Shown piece by piece: positions 1 to 6,515 of a stretch of DNA of 64,000 nucleotides. The notes under the pieces were generated by a model that made no database searches, was not told where the DNA came from, and saw only the letters and a list, made by a program, of their open reading frames with translations. Made by a program: the position numbers and the translations under genes. Numbering within the stretch: the stretch's first letter is position 1; each line of letters opens with the position of its first letter. The DNA comes from a virus. The stretch lies in IMG/VR virus record IMGVR_UViG_3300025620_000004, positions 1 through 64,000 of that record; one strand, given 5' to 3'.

Positions 1-570
1 ATCTTCTAGCGCGGTATGTGGCTCATCTGGCAGATCTAAGCCGTAGATAAATTTCGCCATCGTGTCAGCGGTCATTGATGGGTTGCGGAGTTTCGCAGTT
101 AAAAAGCCGTGAGTGTGGCAAAATTCGTGATATTCAGCAAGCGCACCGATCTGGCGTTTTGCGGCTTTCATTAGGCAAAAACGAGAATTGAAAACCCCAA
201 GATTGATGCGAGTGTTGCGGCATTTGCCAAGATCAAAAGCGATATTGTAAGCAGTCAGCGCAGGATTATAGCGAGCATTTACGCCAGCAAGCCATTGATT
301 GATTAGACCAACGCTAGAGATTGAACGCAAGCCAGACTCGAGCATATTATCGTAATTTTTTGCGCGTCTCTGTGCGGATTGCTCAGACCAGAAGGCAGAA
401 GGATCAGCAGAAGGATCAGAGAACAGCGGCATAGTACCAAAATGTCCGTGAACCATTGCCCCGAATTGCTCGACAATTTGCCCCTGTTTAGTCATAACAA
501 CCGCGCCAAAATCTGCAACAGTGCCGCGCTTGGTTGTCTCAGTGTCTACGATCAAGTAATAATGTCTCAT
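1..570 (-). CDS. DEDDh-type 3'-5' exonuclease, partial (cut by left edge)
   Basis: 190 codons are visible; the 3' end lies outside the window. The start is the ATG at 568-570, preceded by TAGGAG (581-586 on the complement). The translation begins MRHYYLIVDTETT. It shows the DnaQ/RNase T superfamily residues: D9 and E11 (DTE motif), D113 in NIAFDL, and HTALED at the window edge giving H185 and D190. These make the DEDDh active site of a 3'-5' exonuclease, which would act on single-stranded DNA or RNA ends or in proofreading. It is the most downstream visible gene of the leftward left-arm operon, 3 bp after the HAD gene. The family is clear; the substrate (RNase T, oligoribonuclease or DNA) is not. 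Confidence 0.8.
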   Translation of the reverse strand, partial: MRHYYLIVDTETTKRGTVADFGAVVMTKQGQIVEQFGAMVHGHFGTMPLFSDPSADPSAFWSEQSAQRRAKNYDNMLESGLRSISSVGLINQWLAGVNARYNPALTAYNIAFDLGKCRNTRINLGVFNSRFCLMKAAKRQIGALAEYHEFCHTHGFLTAKLRNPSMTADTMAKFIYGLDLPDEPHTALED

Positions 571-573
571 GGT

Positions 574-1050
574 TTACGCTCCTAATTGTGCGTTGAGTTT
601 TACAGCGTCACGGGTAATTATACCGAGTTTGTCAGCCATTGCAAGCACCGCTTTGTTATCGTCATAAAATACAGCGTTGCGAGTCCAACGGGCAACCGGT
701 ATTTTTAAGCCGCGAAAGTGACGCAATAAAAGGTCGCGCTTCATTTCCGCATCGCCTCGATTGTCGCCTTCAACGCGTGATAGTAGCGCATGAAACCGCA
801 AATCGTGAGCCGCTAAAAATACATGATCCCAAACAGAGAGAACGCGAGCAGTGCATACGATAACATTATCGCCTTTAGCATATGCAGAGCGCATCAGATC
901 AGCCAGAGGCAGGATTTTATCAGCCATGATTTTTTCTCTGGTGCAATTCTCGCGCCAGTTATCCAGATCAAGGGAACCATCTGCGCGGGTATGTTGGCGA
1001 TGGCTTGAGTCGATCACAGTGTGATCTAGGTCAAAGATATAATTAATCAT
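574..1050 (-). CDS. HAD-superfamily phosphatase (PseT phosphatase-like)
   Basis: About 158 residues. The start at 1050 (MINYIFDLDHT) has TTGGAG upstream and leaves a 4-bp gap after the preceding gene; a longer reading frame to 1083 lacks a good start. HAD motifs are present in order: I DLDHT (D7, D9), II VCTAR, a lysine near MKRDLL for motif III, and IV FYDDN. Size and spacing resemble phage 3' phosphatase domains such as the C-terminal half of T4 polynucleotide kinase. The kinase half is absent. It probably removes phosphate from nucleic-acid ends or nucleotides. Family assignment is firm and the substrate is inferred. Confidence 0.75.
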   Translation of the reverse strand: MINYIFDLDHTVIDSSHRQHTRADGSLDLDNWRENCTREKIMADKILPLADLMRSAYAKGDNVIVCTARVLSVWDHVFLAAHDLRFHALLSRVEGDNRGDAEMKRDLLLRHFRGLKIPVARWTRNAVFYDDNKAVLAMADKLGIITRDAVKLNAQLGA

Positions 1051-1054
1051 TTTT

Positions 1055-1246
1055 TTATGCTCCAAGGTTAGCGGCAAAGCCACCGATTGAGATTAGGTTT
1101 AAGATGGTCAAATTGTGCATTCTAGCGTTGACAGATTGAACAGTCAACAGCACCAGACCGCAGATCGCGACAGGTATTACCAGAGTGAAGGCAAAAATTG
1201 CCATCAGTACCGCGCCCAAGTATCCAGAGTAGTCGTATAAATTCAT
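1055..1246 (-). CDS. Small membrane protein, two predicted TM segments
   Basis: 63 residues starting MNLYDYSGYLGAV. A hydrophobic run at about 8-37 contains one long or two short transmembrane helices, and the C-terminus (about 45-63) is moderately hydrophobic. The leader ACTTACTAGGAT in front of the ATG is nearly repeated in front of the gene at 1302-1604. It sits 4 bp upstream of the HAD gene. I do not recognise a family. A phage-encoded inner-membrane protein acting early on the host is a guess from position only. Confidence 0.55.
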   Translation of the reverse strand: MNLYDYSGYLGAVLMAIFAFTLVIPVAICGLVLLTVQSVNARMHNLTILNLISIGGFAANLGA

Positions 1247-1301
1247 GATGATAAAATCCTAGTAAGTGAGTTAAGCCCTGATTATACAGGGCTAATCCAG
1301 T

Positions 1302-1604
1302 TTATGCAATAGATTGCAATAGTTTATTTAGAGCCGATCCGGTGGCCTTTTCTAGCCCATCAAGCGAATCAGTATCAACAGCCGCGCAGATTGCCGCGAC
1401 CATATCGGCCTTAGATGGAGCCGCTTTTTTCTTGGCCGGAGCCGGCTTCGAGATATATTCGAATCCTTCGCGCTTGGCTTTGGCAATGATCGAGCGGTAG
1501 CCGCGATCTAGTTGCGCACCAAGTGCTTTAGCTTTAGCCAGATCAAGAGGTTGAGCGGCTTCGATAGTTGCTACCATTTCGGCAGTGTAGTTAACGTCAG
1601 TCAT
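1302..1604 (-). CDS. Small helix-turn-helix-like protein with Ala/Lys-rich linker
   Basis: About 100 residues when started at ATG 1604 (MTDVNYTAEMVATIE), which has AGGAT upstream. The frame is open to 1670, but that extension has no ribosome site. Residues about 20-45 (LAKAKALGAQLDRGYRSIIAKAKREG) look like a small HTH in which a recognition helix ends in AKAKREGFEYI. A linker of Pro, Ala and Lys follows, then a second helical segment. The arrangement recalls the repeat units in the proteins at 57822-58547 and 61042-61485. It is possibly a DNA-binding regulator. Function is inferred from shape only. Confidence 0.55.
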   Translation of the reverse strand: MTDVNYTAEMVATIEAAQPLDLAKAKALGAQLDRGYRSIIAKAKREGFEYISKPAPAKKKAAPSKADMVAAICAAVDTDSLDGLEKATGSALNKLLQSIA

Positions 1605-1663
1605 AATTTTATATCCTAGTAAGTAATTGTAAAGAGATGTTATCTTATCATAGAGCGCAAGCA

Positions 1664-1825
1664 TTAGCAAGCCTCAATCAAAGAATTTAAAGAAAAAATT
1701 AGCGCGGCCATAACCGGAACCATAACCAGAGCCAGCCAGCCAACGCCACCAAGAAACGAGACAACGAACGCAACAGCCGCGCAAAGAATCAAAAAAACGT
1801 TTAAAACGATTGTAAATAATGCCAT
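1664..1825 (-). CDS. 53-residue hydrophobic membrane peptide
   Basis: ATG at 1823-1825, stop TAA at 1664-1666, with AGGAAG just upstream of the ATG. The peptide begins MALFTIVLNV and is almost wholly hydrophobic, with two TM-length stretches separated by a FLGGVGW turn. It is the first gene after the promoter at 1861-1888, so it would be the first product of the left-arm operon. No family is recognised. The size, start signal and promoter position support a real gene. Confidence 0.55.
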   Translation of the reverse strand: MALFTIVLNVFLILCAAVAFVVSFLGGVGWLALVMVPVMAALIFSLNSLIEAC

Positions 1826-1860
1826 GGTGAAGCCCTTCCTTATCTGTCTAATGAGGTGAT

Positions 1861-1888
1861 ATTATAGCAAATCTGGCGAGCCGGTCAA
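1861..1888 (-). promoter_or_regulatory. Sigma70-type promoter of the leftward left-arm operon
   Basis: On the minus strand, TTGACC (1888-1883) and TATAAT (1866-1861) are separated by 16 bp. The first downstream ATG is at 1825. It lacks the A-rich AATTC block seen in the other promoters of this genome, so it may belong to a different regulatory class. Confidence 0.7.
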
Positions 1889-1928
1889 GCATTTATTTAT
1901 TTCTTTTTAGAATAAAAAAGCATAAGCA

Positions 1929-1978
1929 TGGGGGCGGTTAGACGACTTGGTTATAAGCAGCGCGCCCGCGCTCCCCCA
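1929..1978. repeat. GC-rich nested inverted repeat
   Basis: TGGGGG (1929-1934) pairs with CCCCCA (1973-1978). Inside it, next to the right arm, AGCGCG (1959-1964) pairs with CGCGCT (1967-1972) across a CC loop. The island stands out in AT-rich surroundings and is intergenic. A structural element, terminator remnant, origin or cohesive-end site are all possible; the sequence alone does not decide. Confidence 0.5.
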
Positions 1979-2054
1979 CACGTATAACATTCTAATATTA
2001 TCAAAAACCAAAAGGGTGTATCAAAAAAATTGTCATAAAACTGTAACAATTGTA

Positions 2055-2063
2055 TGATATAAT
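2055..2063 (+). promoter_or_regulatory. Candidate extended -10 promoter
   Basis: TGATATAAT: TG one base before TATAAT (2058-2063). No TTGACA lies 16-18 bp upstream. It overlaps the ACAATTGT palindrome region and lies 41 bp before the ATG at 2104, so it could drive the first rightward gene under the control of a repressor or activator. Confidence 0.4.
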
Positions 2064-2103
2064 ATGCAAGTTACAAAAATTGTGACAAGCGAAGGAGAAT
2101 AAT

Positions 2104-2430
2104 ATGAAATTGAAGGAAATTTTATGGGGACCATGGCAACTTACTGTATATTTGATCGCGGGCACCATTCTGTTTGCAACATTACCAAGTGCAGATCCGT
2201 ATGTTGAGTACAAATACAAGCAAAGTCTCGACACAAGTTCAAAGACTTCCAAATATTTGCGAGTTGGATACAAGTTCAAAAATAATTTATATGTGGAAAG
2301 TGGCAACGACTCTGCGGAACTTGGGTATAAGAAAAAGTTTGGCAACCTAGTAGTGAAGGGTAAGATCGAAAGTACGAACGATTTTGACAAAAACGGTCTC
2401 GAAACAGAAATACGATATACTTTCAAGTAA
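2104..2430 (+). CDS. Membrane-anchored or exported protein, beta-rich
   Basis: 108 residues, with AAGGAG 7 nt before the ATG. N-terminal MKLKEILWGPWQL is followed by a single hydrophobic segment (about 13-28) that acts as an anchor or signal peptide. The remainder alternates polar and hydrophobic residues (YVEYKYKQS, YLRVGYKFK, YVESGN, AELGYKKKFG, LVVKGKIES, TEIRYTFK), the rhythm of short amphipathic beta strands as in small outer-membrane barrels. It ends in an aromatic-rich strand with a terminal Phe-Lys. It might insert in the host envelope. The family is unknown. Confidence 0.6.
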   Translation: MKLKEILWGPWQLTVYLIAGTILFATLPSADPYVEYKYKQSLDTSSKTSKYLRVGYKFKNNLYVESGNDSAELGYKKKFGNLVVKGKIESTNDFDKNGLETEIRYTFK

Positions 2431-2460
2431 TTCAACTACTTCAGGCGGAGAAAAAAGTTG

Positions 2461-2489
2461 TTGACAAACCTCTTCGCCTGAGGTATACT
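2461..2489 (+). promoter_or_regulatory. Promoter P1 with overlapping dyads
   Basis: TTGACA (2461-2466), 17-bp spacer, TATACT (2484-2489), A-rich upstream. The spacer contains the dyad ACCTC-7-GAGGT. A second repeat, TCAGGCG upstream and CGCCTGA in the spacer, brackets the -35 box. These are possible operators. An ATG lies at the expected transcription start (2496). Confidence 0.75.
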
Positions 2490-2495
2490 TACAAC

Positions 2496-2579
2496 ATGAA
2501 GAACTATTCTAGATATATTAAACGCAAATACGGATATCGCCTGCCCAGACTTGGTAGGCATGTCGATATTTATGTCTAA
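2496..2579 (+). CDS. Possible leaderless 27-residue basic peptide
   Basis: ATG at 2496 lies 7 nt after the -10 box of P1, so the RNA would begin at or next to the AUG. It reads MKNYSRYIKRKYGYRLPRLG and on to TAA at 2577. It is rich in Arg, Lys and Tyr and has no Shine-Dalgarno sequence. It could equally be an untranslated RNA, because GCCTGCC/GGTAGGC inside it can form a 7-bp hairpin. Weakly supported. Confidence 0.25.
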   Translation: MKNYSRYIKRKYGYRLPRLGRHVDIYV

Positions 2580-2602
2580 CACCCCCAACTCAAAAATAAT
2601 TC

Positions 2603-2631
2603 TTGACATCGCACATCACCTTCGGTATAAT
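2603..2631 (+). promoter_or_regulatory. Promoter P2
   Basis: Block AAAATAATTCTTGACA with TTGACA at 2603-2608, 17-bp spacer, TATAAT at 2626-2631. It belongs to the phage-wide promoter family and drives the exported-protein cluster beginning at 2677. Confidence 0.85.
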
Positions 2632-2676
2632 GTAAAAATAATGGAAACATAACCAACGTACTTCAATAGGCTTTAC

Positions 2677-3240
2677 ATGAACAGATTATTACTTATTTTT
2701 ACGCTTGTATTATCCGGTGCTTTATACGCCCAGGACGAAGATACAACAAATACAGACACAATTGTCACAGACTCAACGACAACCAGTGATATTAACAGCA
2801 CTACCACTACTACGTTGAAGTCCCCGCCTCCGTCGGCAATTACCCCGACGATGAATATTTCTAATTCAGATCTTTGTACGGTAGGAGTTGCGGGTGCAGT
2901 ACAGACCCAGATCCTAGGCATAAGCATGGGAACTACGACAAGAGATATGAATTGTGAGAAATTAAAGAATGCAAAGACTCTTTATGACATGGGCATGAAA
3001 GTAGCAGCGGTTTCAGTAATGTGTCAAGACAAGCGTGTATTTGACGCAATGATGATGGCAGGAACACCTTGCCCGTATGACGGTATGATCGGACCAGATG
3101 CGAAAGCAGGCTGGGAAACTCATAGAGAAGAAGAACCTCTAGAGGAGAAAGATGAAGATGCAATGGACGAGACTACCAAAAAGACACTCTTTGGCGTTGG
3201 CGGTATCCTTAGTTTGCTTGGCGCCCTCCTCATACTCTGA
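2677..3240 (+). CDS. Exported Thr-rich protein with C-terminal membrane anchor
   Basis: 187 residues. A signal peptide (MNRLLLIFTLVLSGALYAQ) is followed by a Thr/Ser/Asp-rich linker (about 20-60) and a cysteine-containing globular segment (about 65-140, with CTVGVAG, NCEKLKNAKTLYDMGMK, MCQDKRVF and TPCPYDGMIG). An acidic stretch and a hydrophobic tail (LFGVGGILSLLGALLIL) end the protein. It probably sits in the inner membrane with a periplasmic domain stabilised by disulfides. I recall similar Cys-patterned proteins in other marine phages, but their function is unknown. The 3' end overlaps the next gene by 89 nt in another frame. Confidence 0.65.
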   Translation: MNRLLLIFTLVLSGALYAQDEDTTNTDTIVTDSTTTSDINSTTTTTLKSPPPSAITPTMNISNSDLCTVGVAGAVQTQILGISMGTTTRDMNCEKLKNAKTLYDMGMKVAAVSVMCQDKRVFDAMMMAGTPCPYDGMIGPDAKAGWETHREEEPLEEKDEDAMDETTKKTLFGVGGILSLLGALLIL

Positions 3241-4018
3241 GGAAGTATACGGACAGGCACGAATATCAGCTTATGACTGGTACATGCAAAATGTACTGCC
3301 TCAGCAAGCTGGTTTAACCGTTTCATCTGTAATATATCGTTACCAAGCGATAAAAAACGTAGAAGATGACATGATTGTACACGTTTCAAACGAGAATGCA
3401 CTCGGAGACGGGTATATTTTTAGAGAAAGTGATGACTGGTCAGGATTACCTGGCAACAAGATTTACAAAGTAGTTGGTGTAGGAGATATTCCGATTGAAG
3501 CATGGGGTGACGGCTCGATCTCGGTCGAAGGATTCGGTACAGTAGCAAACCCATCAGTGGTGTACAGCTATAGGTATGATCCTTGCTTTGACCCACAATC
3601 AGATCCTTCGTGCCCTGACTACCAAATACCGTATGATCCTTCGTTAATACCTGACGTAGATGTGTATGACCCGCTTCAGGATGAGTTTGTTCTTGCAGAG
3701 ATGGAAAAGCAAGCGAAGATTGACGAAGAGGAAGAATACGAGCGCAAGATGCGCATCAAAAAAGTAAAAGTAAACCTAGAGAAGATGCTAGGTGGTATTA
3801 ATACTGGAGCAATGAGTGACCAAGCCGCAGCACAGGCTAACGCACTTTTTGCAATGAACTACATACCCCGCAGTTATACAGGGTCACTCAATGGTGGCGT
3901 GTATGCGGATACAGTAGTACTGGTAGATGGAAAGCTACCAGACAATGAAAAAGCAAGGAGAGTTGGGCTGGCTCAACAATTGCTTCATGAAGAAATGGTA
4001 GAGGCCCAATATGACTAA
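3152..4018 (+). CDS. Exported phage protein of unknown function
   Basis: 288 residues. Basic N-terminus (MKMQWTRLPKRH) then a hydrophobic core LALAVSLVCLAPSSYS and a probable cleavage site. The whole signal peptide is coded inside the 3' end of the previous gene in a different frame; there the upstream frame codes the acidic segment before its hydrophobic tail and then the tail. The mature part has an alpha/beta N-terminal region (YGQARISAYDWYMQ), a Pro/Asp-rich middle and a charged helical segment EMEKQAKIDEEEEYERKMR. Putatively periplasmic. No function is recognised. Confidence 0.65.
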   Translation: MKMQWTRLPKRHSLALAVSLVCLAPSSYSEEVYGQARISAYDWYMQNVLPQQAGLTVSSVIYRYQAIKNVEDDMIVHVSNENALGDGYIFRESDDWSGLPGNKIYKVVGVGDIPIEAWGDGSISVEGFGTVANPSVVYSYRYDPCFDPQSDPSCPDYQIPYDPSLIPDVDVYDPLQDEFVLAEMEKQAKIDEEEEYERKMRIKKVKVNLEKMLGGINTGAMSDQAAAQANALFAMNYIPRSYTGSLNGGVYADTVVLVDGKLPDNEKARRVGLAQQLLHEEMVEAQYD

Positions 4019-4064
4019 TAACACTACCACAGAGGCTTTAATGCCTAAATGGACATTCATATGA
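4011..4064 (+). CDS. Possible 17-residue coupling ORF
   Basis: ATG at 4011 has AGAGG (4000-4004) a suitable distance upstream. It overlaps the end of the previous gene and reads MTNNTTTEALMPKWTFI to a TGA at 4062, which overlaps the ATG (4061) of the next gene as ATGA. The peptide itself may not matter. The layout fits translational coupling, which would explain why the next gene has no good Shine-Dalgarno sequence. Confidence 0.3.
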   Translation: MTNNTTTEALMPKWTFI

Positions 4065-4552
4065 AAAAGCCTTTCATCCTGTTAGCCGCCTTAGTATCTA
4101 CTTCGGCACTCGCTAACGTACCCATCTTGGGAACAGTAGAGTCCAAATGTGTCATTCAAACTGATACGTCTGGAGTGTACGGTAACCCAAGTCCAAGCGA
4201 ACTAAGTACGTCTTCTGCGTCTGGTGGTGTAAAACCCATTATTCGTTACGACATCTTAGCAGCAGACCACTACAAAGCAATTGTCACCTACCCAGACTCT
4301 TTCTCCTCTAGTCCCGTATTAGAAGACGTAGTAAACTGGACAGGCGATGTAGTAGTGGGTCAAACCTCGGACGCAAGTATGTCAGAGTTTGAAACTAATA
4401 AAGTCGAGTATAACAATACAGTCGAGTTTGATCTAACGATCGCAGGTTCTGTATGGTTTGACGTTTCATCTACCGCAGACTATGGTTATGATAAATCTTT
4501 TCCAGCAGGGGATTACACAGCTATGGTAACGGCAGAATGTATCGCTCAATAA
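4061..4552 (+). CDS. Exported beta-rich protein
   Basis: 163 residues starting MKKPFILLAALVSTSALA, a textbook signal peptide. An in-frame ATG at 4049 would add four residues. The mature protein is Ser/Thr/Val-rich with many short beta segments (YKAIVTYP, VEFDLTIAGSVWFDV, YTAMVTAEC) and two Cys that could form a disulfide, suggesting a small immunoglobulin-like or jelly-roll periplasmic protein. It overlaps the next gene by 16 nt. No family is recognised. Confidence 0.6.
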   Translation: MKKPFILLAALVSTSALANVPILGTVESKCVIQTDTSGVYGNPSPSELSTSSASGGVKPIIRYDILAADHYKAIVTYPDSFSSSPVLEDVVNWTGDVVVGQTSDASMSEFETNKVEYNNTVEFDLTIAGSVWFDVSSTADYGYDKSFPAGDYTAMVTAECIAQ

Positions 4553-4998
4553 TACTTTTTGCTTTATTGTGTTTAGGTGGGTACGCAAGTGCCCATCAAT
4601 TTACTCCCACTTACCCAGACTTACAAACGTCATATGTAAGCGGAGTAAAGGTAGTTCGAATGAGTCTATTCAATAGTCGGCAAGAAATTGATTGGTACTC
4701 TATTGGTGTTTATGATCGAGACTGGAATAGTGTAGCTTTTGCCAGCACAAACAAACTCATCAATTTACCATACTTAGAAAGAAAAAACATAGAAGTGTAC
4801 ATAAGAGAAAGAGATGCAGAAAAAGTAGCATACATATGCTCTAAATCAAAAATCCTTTCAGGTACAAAAGATCCTTCTATCATAACCTCAAGAATATGTT
4901 CAAAAATAAAAAGTGAGAACGATGCGAATAATACTACTACTAGCTCTATGTCTGCTCTGCGGAGTAGCCTGGGCGGATTCGAGCTCTCTAAACCTTAA
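4537..4998 (+). CDS. Exported protein of unknown function
   Basis: 153 residues. Signal peptide MYRSIILFALLCLGGYASA, cleavage probably before HQFTP. The mature protein has a beta-rich N-terminal half (VKVVRMSLFNSRQEIDWYSIGVYDRDWNSV resembles fragments of fimbrial-chaperone-like beta domains) and a Lys/Ser-rich C-terminus with two Cys (CSKSK, ICSKI). It overlaps both neighbours, and its last 77 nt also code the signal peptide of the next gene in another frame. The chaperone resemblance is faint. Confidence 0.6.
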   Translation: MYRSIILFALLCLGGYASAHQFTPTYPDLQTSYVSGVKVVRMSLFNSRQEIDWYSIGVYDRDWNSVAFASTNKLINLPYLERKNIEVYIRERDAEKVAYICSKSKILSGTKDPSIITSRICSKIKSENDANNTTTSSMSALRSSLGGFELSKP

Positions 4999-5347
4999 TC
5001 TGCCTAGCTCGCCACAGAGCTACGCATCAGATAGAATTAGGGCAGGGCAGTTAGATTGTCAAAATGCGATTGGTTCAGCAACCAACGTAGAGTTTGGGGT
5101 TGTGGGTTTTATTGACAATCAATATCAAGACCCTTACAATAACACGCCCTATGACGCAACTATGCCTACAACACGAGCAAGTGACATAGGTGTATACGCA
5201 AAAATTACAATACCAATTGGTGCTCCAAAAGAACGCATCAATTGTAATACTCTTTACCAGTTAGAGTTAGAAAAGAAACGCATGGAAGTAATGAAGTTAA
5301 AACAAGAGATAGCGAATCTCAGGAACCTACAATTTGTAGAGGAGTAA
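4922..5347 (+). CDS. Exported protein with C-terminal coiled coil
   Basis: About 141 residues from ATG 4922 (MRIILLLALCLLCGVAWADS, signal peptide); a GTG at 4913 would add three residues. The mature N-terminal part is polar with a Cys pair (LDCQNAIG, RINCNTLY). The C-terminal 30 residues are a charged helix (LELEKKRMEVMKLKQEIANLR), probably a coiled coil. A periplasmic protein that oligomerises is likely. An o-spanin-like role is conceivable but there is no lipobox. The next gene starts 2 bp downstream. Confidence 0.6.
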   Translation: MRIILLLALCLLCGVAWADSSSLNLNLPSSPQSYASDRIRAGQLDCQNAIGSATNVEFGVVGFIDNQYQDPYNNTPYDATMPTTRASDIGVYAKITIPIGAPKERINCNTLYQLELEKKRMEVMKLKQEIANLRNLQFVEE

Positions 5348-5348
5348 C

Positions 5349-5807
5349 ATGGCAGAGTTTGAATTTGGAGGTATGACGTTTAAAGGCGGCAGAATGATGG
5401 TTATGCTTACAGCACTTTCCACACTTGGTGGTGCAGCATGGGCAGGCTTTGAATTTTACGCAGATTATATGGACATGAAAGAAATCGTCCAGAATATCGA
5501 CACAGATGCTATCGCAGCACGAAACCTTCAAATAGAGCAAAAGCTCGACGATGCTATTGAATACACACGAGACATTAAATCTGGGTTGAGAGATGATATA
5601 CTTTCAATCGAGAAGCAAGCAGATCGCGCGGAAGATAAAGTACGTGCTATGGAAACCGAAGTACGAGATATGATAGATAAAGCAAGCGAACGCTTTGAAA
5701 CTAAGCGCGACGCTATGAAAGCAGACTCGGAACAAGACATGGAAGATCTGGAAGATCGACTAGAAAAGAAACTACAGAGAGCCCTAGATAATCCACTCTC
5801 TGATTAA
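5349..5807 (+). CDS. Single-TM protein with long coiled coil (i-spanin-like shape)
   Basis: 152 residues. A short N-terminal tail, one TM segment (about 15-38, MMVMLTALSTLGGAAWAGFEF) and then over 100 residues of charged heptad-like helix (EQKLDDAIEYTRDIKSGLRDDILSIEKQ...). This is the shape of an inner-membrane spanin or of a membrane-tethered structural protein. I recall similar proteins beside terminase genes in marine phages, unassigned. No partner o-spanin is certain; the lipoprotein at 7703-7894 is a weak candidate. Confidence 0.6.
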   Translation: MAEFEFGGMTFKGGRMMVMLTALSTLGGAAWAGFEFYADYMDMKEIVQNIDTDAIAARNLQIEQKLDDAIEYTRDIKSGLRDDILSIEKQADRAEDKVRAMETEVRDMIDKASERFETKRDAMKADSEQDMEDLEDRLEKKLQRALDNPLSD

Positions 5808-5824
5808 CCTGAGAAAAAAATCTC

Positions 5825-5853
5825 TTGACAAAACAACCCTAACTGAGTATAAT
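5825..5853 (+). promoter_or_regulatory. Promoter P3, start point at the terS AUG
   Basis: TTGACA (5825-5830), 17 bp, TATAAT (5848-5853), with an A run upstream. The ATG of the next gene begins 8 nt after the -10 box, so the transcript is predicted to be leaderless or nearly so. Confidence 0.85.
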
Positions 5854-5860
5854 TTGAACC

Positions 5861-6322
5861 ATGGCAAAAGAATTAACTACAATTAGTCCTGAGGGACTGG
5901 AGATAGCGAATAGTTATCTTCAATACGGAAATATTCGGGCAGTATGCGAATATCTTCAAGTACCCGAACAGCGAGTAGTTGATGCGTTAAATACACGCGA
6001 AGTAAAGAAGTACATTGACACAGTGTACTTGGACATGGGCTACCGTAACAAGAACAACATTGGTTCCCTGTTAGACGAGATGATCGCATCTAAGTTAGAA
6101 GAAGCCCAGGAATCTGGCGTATACTCTAGCAAAGACTTAGCAGATCTATTACAAATGGCACATAAAATGCGTATAGACGAGATCAAGGCACAAGCCGACC
6201 TCGCTAAAGCAGAAGGTAGCAATATCAAAAACCAGACTAATGTACAGATTAATGAAGCTGTTCCATTCGGTCAAGGTAATTATGGTAAGCTAATGGATAA
6301 ACTACTCAATGGAACAGATTGA
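5861..6322 (+). CDS. terS: Probable terminase small subunit
   Basis: 153 residues. The N-terminal half has an HTH-like region (GNIRAVCEYLQVPEQRVVDALNTREVKKYIDTVY) of the type that binds the packaging site. It is followed by helical segments (about 65-115) for oligomerisation and a polar tail (VQINEAVPFGQGNYGKLMDKLL) that could contact the large subunit. It lies in the same transcription unit as the large terminase, although about 2.9 kb of small genes intervene. Assignment rests on size, fold pattern and position. Translation appears to start from a leaderless AUG at P3. Confidence 0.6.
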   Translation: MAKELTTISPEGLEIANSYLQYGNIRAVCEYLQVPEQRVVDALNTREVKKYIDTVYLDMGYRNKNNIGSLLDEMIASKLEEAQESGVYSSKDLADLLQMAHKMRIDEIKAQADLAKAEGSNIKNQTNVQINEAVPFGQGNYGKLMDKLLNGTD

Positions 6323-6515
6323 TCGAATAACTGAAATTGAAAAGAAGATGTACGCTCATGAAGTTCAGTGTGAAGAGCGTTGGAAAACTTGTTTTCAAAG
6401 ACTCGAAGATATGGAAACAGGACTCATGCGTATTGAGTCTAGAATGCTAACTATGGGTGGAACTATGATAATGTTCCTAGCGGGTGTTCTGGTCACCCTT
6501 CTTACTAAAATATAA
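6309..6515 (+). CDS. Coiled-coil, C-tail-anchored protein (XhlA-like shape)
   Basis: 68 residues. Residues 1-45 form a charged helix (MEQIDRITEIEKKMYAHEVQ...), and 46-68 form one TM segment (MLTMGGTMIMFLAGVLVTLLTKI). This is the layout of XhlA/BhlA accessory holins. It overlaps terS by 14 nt and its stop overlaps the next start. A lysis or membrane-accessory role is inferred from topology. Confidence 0.55.
   Translation: MEQIDRITEIEKKMYAHEVQCEERWKTCFQRLEDMETGLMRIESRMLTMGGTMIMFLAGVLVTLLTKI

Larger units (their letters stand above)
1826..2103. other. Divergent intergenic control region
   Basis: 278 bp without a convincing gene, between the leftward operon and the rightward genes. It holds the leftward promoter (1861-1888), a GC-rich island with inverted repeats (1929-1978), and a very AT-rich stretch (1981-2090) with three ATTGT motifs beginning at 2029, 2049 and 2079. 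The second lies in the palindrome ACAATTGT (2046-2053). An extended -10 promoter lies at 2055-2063. It could be an operator region, an origin or a packaging site. Confidence 0.6.

Noticed and set aside
2001-2435. Minus-strand frame of 144 codons
   Set aside because: Antisense to the exported protein at 2104-2430, crosses the control region, no ribosome site.
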